A DNA stretch of 8,775 bases, taken from positions 1-8,775 of the forward strand of contig JAFYIF010000356.1 in the NCBI GenBank assembly GCA_017538775.1. Direction: 5' to 3'. Both the position numbers and the translations under genes were made by a program. This DNA comes from Oscillospiraceae bacterium (GTDB lineage: Bacteria > Bacillota > Clostridia > Oscillospirales > Oscillospiraceae). Of the stretch, positions 6,367 to 8,775 are shown piece by piece. The first letter of the stretch is position 1. Every line of letters starts with the position of its first letter. Under the pieces are notes generated by a model that did not search any database, was not told where the DNA came from, and saw only the letters and a list, made by a program, of their open reading frames with translations.

Positions 6367-7107
6367 ATGGACGGACAGACCATCCGCACCCGGATGCTGC
6401 TGGGCGACGCGGCGATGGAGCGGCTGCGGCACTGCCGCGTGGCGGTCTTCGGGCTGGGGGGCGTGGGCTCCTACGCCGTGGAGGCCCTGGCCCGCTCCGG
6501 CCTGGGGGCGCTGGAACTCATCGACAGCGACACTCTGGCCGAGAGCAACTTAAACCGCCAGCTTCTGGCCCTGCACAGCACGCTGGGTCTGCCCAAGACC
6601 GAGGCGGCGGCCCGGCGGGTCCGGGACATCGACCCCACAATTGCGGTTCGCTGCCGCAACTGCTTCTACCTGCCGGAGACGGCGGGGGACTTCGACTTCA
6701 CACAATATGATTATATCATCGACGCCATCGACACGGTGACGGGCAAAATTGCGCTGGCGCTCCAGGCCCGGGAGGCCGGGACGCCGATCATCTCCGCCAT
6801 GGGGACCGGGAACAAGCTGGACCCCGCCGCCCTTCGGGTGGCGGACATCTCCGAGACCAAGGTCTGCCCCCTGGCCCGGGTCATGCGCAAGGAACTGCGC
6901 CGCCGGGGGCTGGAGCACCTGAAGGTGGTCTACTCCGAGGAAAAGCCCCTGGTCCCGCTGGAAAACCCGGCGGAGCGGGAGGGCAGCGCCCGGCGGAGCA
7001 TCCCGGGTAGCGCGGCCTTCGTGCCCGGCGCGGCGGGGCTGCTGCTGGCCGCCACGGTGGTGTGCGACCTGACCGAGGGCCTGAGAAGGGAGGAACGGCT
7101 GCCGTGA
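6367..7107 (+). CDS. tcdA: tRNA threonylcarbamoyladenosine dehydratase (ThiF/E1-like, TcdA)
   Basis: A 246-residue member of the E1/ThiF adenylating fold. In characterised TcdA (CsdL/YgdL) the enzyme uses ATP to cyclise t6A at position 37 of ANN-decoding tRNAs into ct6A. Visible features are the nucleotide-binding GLGGVGS (29-35), LIDSD (51-55), SNLNRQ (60-65, arginine of the ATP site), DAIDTVTGK (119-127), the KVCPLARVMRKELR stretch from residue 165 that is typical of this subfamily, and a C-terminal PGSAAFVPGAAG (213-224). It lacks the CXXC zinc pairs and C-terminal extensions of MoeB/ThiF-type sulfur-carrier activators, which favours TcdA. GGGAGGG (6354-6360), six bases before the ATG, supports the start. 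Its TGA overlaps the mnmA GTG by three bases, so the two are translationally coupled. Confidence 0.9.
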   Translation: MDGQTIRTRMLLGDAAMERLRHCRVAVFGLGGVGSYAVEALARSGLGALELIDSDTLAESNLNRQLLALHSTLGLPKTEAAARRVRDIDPTIAVRCRNCFYLPETAGDFDFTQYDYIIDAIDTVTGKIALALQAREAGTPIISAMGTGNKLDPAALRVADISETKVCPLARVMRKELRRRGLEHLKVVYSEEKPLVPLENPAEREGSARRSIPGSAAFVPGAAGLLLAATVVCDLTEGLRREERLP

Positions 7108-8186
7108 ACTGCGCACTGATCGCCATGAGCGGGGGCGTGGACTCCGCTGTGGCCGCCCTGCTGACCCGGGAAGCCGGCTATGCCTGCGTGGGCTGCACGA
7201 TGAAACTCTGCCCCGACCTGCCCTGCGATGCGGCGGAGGGCCGGAGCTGCTGCACCGCCGACGACGCAGCCGACGCCCGTAGCGTGGCCTTCCGACTGGG
7301 GATGCCCCACTACGTCTTCAACTACACCGAGCGCTTTCGGAAGGAGGTCATCGGTCCCTTCATCGAGGCCTACCGCAGCGGCCAGACCCCGAACCCCTGC
7401 GTGGAGTGCAACCGGAGCCTGAAATTCGGCGCGCTGCTGGAGCGGGCGGAGGAACTGGGCTGCGACTGCGTGGTGACCGGGCACTACGCCCGCATCGAGG
7501 AGCGGGAGGGCGTATACGATCTAAAAAAAGGACTGGACCCGGCCCGGGACCAGAGTTACGTCCTCTACATGCTCTCCCAGCGCCAGCTGGCCCGCATCCG
7601 CTTCCCGCTGGGCGCGCTTTGTAAGTCGGAGATCCGCGCCATCGCCGCGGCCCACGGCTTCCGCAACGCCGGGAAGCCGGACAGCCAGGACATCTGCTTT
7701 GTGCCGGAGGGGGACTACGCCGCCGTCATCGAGCGCTACACCGGCCAGGAGGCCGCCCCCGGGGACTTCGTGGACCGGGACGGGCGCGTGCTGGGGCGGC
7801 ACCGGGGCCTGATCCGCTACACCGTGGGCCAGCACCGGGGCCTGGGCCTGGGGACCCATGAACGCCTCTGCGTCCTCGCCATCGATCCGGCGGCCAACAC
7901 CGTCACCCTGGGGCCGGAGGAGGCCCTGTACCGGACGGAGCTCACCGCCGGGGATTTCCACTGGATAAGCGGCGAAGCCCCCACGGAGCCCCTGCGCTGC
8001 GCCGTGCGGACCCGCTATCGCCAGCGGGAACAGGAGGCGCTGGCCGTTCCGCTGGACGGCGGGCGCGTAAAAATCGTCTTCGACCAACCCCAGCGGGCCA
8101 TCACCCCCGGCCAGAGCGCGGTGCTCTACGCGGGCGACACGGTGCTGGGGGGCGGTATCATTCAAAAGGGAGGGGAGGACATTTGA
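7104..8186 (+). CDS. mnmA: tRNA-specific 2-thiouridylase MnmA
   Basis: A 360-residue enzyme that adenylates and thiolates U34 of tRNA-Lys, -Glu and -Gln (s2U), taking sulfur from a cysteine desulfurase or relay. The PP-loop ATP site is SGGVDS (9-14). The catalytic cysteines are C99 in TPNPCVECNRSLKFG and C198 in DSQDICF, and DQSYVL (149-154) and RYTVGQHRGLGLG (238-250) are also family hallmarks, followed by the C-terminal beta-barrel domains. The length is normal. The start is the GTG at 7104, which overlaps the tcdA stop as GTGA, with GGGAGGA (7088-7094) nine bases upstream; an in-frame ATG at 7062 lies deep inside tcdA. The N-terminal region is cysteine-rich: C28, C31, C36, C41, C49 and C50. 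The CC pair is usual in clostridial MnmA, the others less so. The stop overlaps the start of the copper ATPase. Confidence 0.95.
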   Translation: MNCALIAMSGGVDSAVAALLTREAGYACVGCTMKLCPDLPCDAAEGRSCCTADDAADARSVAFRLGMPHYVFNYTERFRKEVIGPFIEAYRSGQTPNPCVECNRSLKFGALLERAEELGCDCVVTGHYARIEEREGVYDLKKGLDPARDQSYVLYMLSQRQLARIRFPLGALCKSEIRAIAAAHGFRNAGKPDSQDICFVPEGDYAAVIERYTGQEAAPGDFVDRDGRVLGRHRGLIRYTVGQHRGLGLGTHERLCVLAIDPAANTVTLGPEEALYRTELTAGDFHWISGEAPTEPLRCAVRTRYRQREQEALAVPLDGGRVKIVFDQPQRAITPGQSAVLYAGDTVLGGGIIQKGGEDI

Positions 8187-8775
8187 CGCAGTATGATGTG
8201 CGCGGCATGAGCTGCGCGGCCTGTTCCGCCAGGGTGGAGAAGGCCGTCCGCGCCGTGCCCGGGGTGGAGGACTGCGCCGTCAGCCTCCTGACCAACTCCA
8301 TGGGCGTGGAGGGCAGCGCCCCGCCGGAGGCCGTCATCGCGGCGGTCAGCGGCGCGGGCTACGGGGCCAGCCTGAAAGCGCAGCCCGGCGCGGCCAGTGC
8401 CCCGGCGGACGCGCTGGCGGACCGGGAAACCCCGGCGCTGCTGCGGCGGTTACTCATCTCCCTGGGCTTTCTGCTGGCGCTGATGTATCTGTCCATGGGC
8501 CACATGATGTGGGGCTGGCCCCTGCCCGCCTTTCTGGCGGGCAACCATGTGGGCGTCGGCCTGGCGGAACTGCTGCTGTCCGCCGCCGTGCTAGTGGTCA
8601 ACCGGCGCTTTTTCCAAAGCGGCTTCCGGGCGCTGGTCAAACGCGCACCGAACATGGACTCCCTGGTGGCCCTGGGGGCCTCCGCCAGCTTCGGCTGGAG
8701 CGTGGCCATGCTCTTCGTGATGACCGAGGCCCAGCGGCGGGGGGACGCGAGCGCCATGCAGGGGGCCATGGGCCA
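8183..8775 (+). CDS. copA: Copper-type P1B ATPase, N-terminal part (cut by window edge)
   Basis: A heavy-metal P-type ATPase, open to the right edge for 197 codons. Residues 1-65 are an HMA domain with GMSCAAC (8-14), the Cu(I)-binding loop. A linker of about 20 residues follows, then hydrophobic helices at about 88-104, 124-139 and 160-180, with MGHMMWGWPLP at 105-115 and PNMDSLVALG at 156-165, the pattern seen in CopA exporters just before the third helix. The CPC metal site, DKTG and ATP-binding domain lie outside, so copper export is inferred from the HMA motif and family resemblance. The TTG at 8183-8185 shares two bases with the mnmA stop TGA and has GGGAGG (8173-8178) four bases upstream; the nearby ATGs are out of frame or inside the HMA motif. 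No separate promoter or CsoR-like box is evident, so it appears to be carried by the tatD-tcdA-mnmA transcript. Confidence 0.88.
   Translation, partial: MTQYDVRGMSCAACSARVEKAVRAVPGVEDCAVSLLTNSMGVEGSAPPEAVIAAVSGAGYGASLKAQPGAASAPADALADRETPALLRRLLISLGFLLALMYLSMGHMMWGWPLPAFLAGNHVGVGLAELLLSAAVLVVNRRFFQSGFRALVKRAPNMDSLVALGASASFGWSVAMLFVMTEAQRRGDASAMQGAMG

Noticed and set aside
7523..7529. A7 run in mnmA (CTA AAA AAA G) as a programmed frameshift site
   Set aside because: The zero frame continues as a normal full-length MnmA (LKKGLDPARDQSY), and no stimulatory structure or alternative product is apparent; it is two lysine codons after CTA.
8041..8182. Copper operator (CsoR or CopY-like) before the ATPase
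   Set aside because: I searched by eye for a C- or G-run palindrome and for TACA-N2-TGTA and found neither, nor convincing promoter boxes.
1..8775. CRISPR arrays, tRNA/rRNA genes, insertion sequences, phage genes, toxin-antitoxin or defence systems
   Set aside because: No spaced direct repeats, no tRNA-like or rRNA-like sequence, no transposase or integrase motifs, and nearly all bases are accounted for by compact housekeeping genes.

Overview
This window reads as ordinary chromosome from a GC-rich (roughly two-thirds G+C by eye) Gram-positive gut-type Firmicute, most like the Oscillospiraceae (Flavonifractor/Lawsonibacter/Oscillibacter type). The basis is protein style (a clostridial MnmA with a CC pair, a YclM/AKIII-type aspartate kinase, a clostridial copper ATPase), strong Shine-Dalgarno sites, consensus sigma-A promoters and use of TTG and GTG starts. 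The genus is inference. I see no tRNA, rRNA, CRISPR array, insertion sequence, phage gene or attachment site.

Layout. (1) 1-858, minus strand: a DUF1643 protein followed 10 bases later by the N-terminal part of a TrmH/SpoU-family RNA methyltransferase that runs off the left edge, both from a near-consensus promoter at 890-919. (2) 859-1024: a compact divergent promoter region. (3) 1025-2350, plus strand: aspartate kinase with a TTG start. (4) 2357-2404: a bidirectional terminator between convergent genes. (5) 2404-5529, minus strand: a three-gene unit in transcription order, an O-antigen-ligase-like polytopic membrane protein, a 56-residue single-pass membrane protein overlapping its end, and the M20 aminoacyl-histidine dipeptidase PepD. 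Its promoter places the predicted transcription start on the ligase-like gene's ATG, suggesting a leaderless mRNA. (6) 5585-8775, plus strand: a tightly packed run of tatD, tcdA, mnmA and the start of a copper-type P1B ATPase, with gaps or overlaps of only a few bases; the ATPase is cut by the right edge.

How the genes fit together. Nearly everything is housekeeping: lysine/threonine/methionine-family synthesis entry (aspartate kinase), peptide turnover (PepD), DNA/RNA quality or 3'-end processing (TatD), anticodon-loop modification (TcdA at A37, MnmA at U34), possible RNA methylation (TrmH-like) and copper export. I did not find a convincing new multi-gene system. The parts most worth a second look are the small membrane gene coupled to the ligase-like gene and pepD, the predicted leaderless start, the mirrored elements in the divergent promoter region, and the copper ATPase translationally coupled to mnmA.
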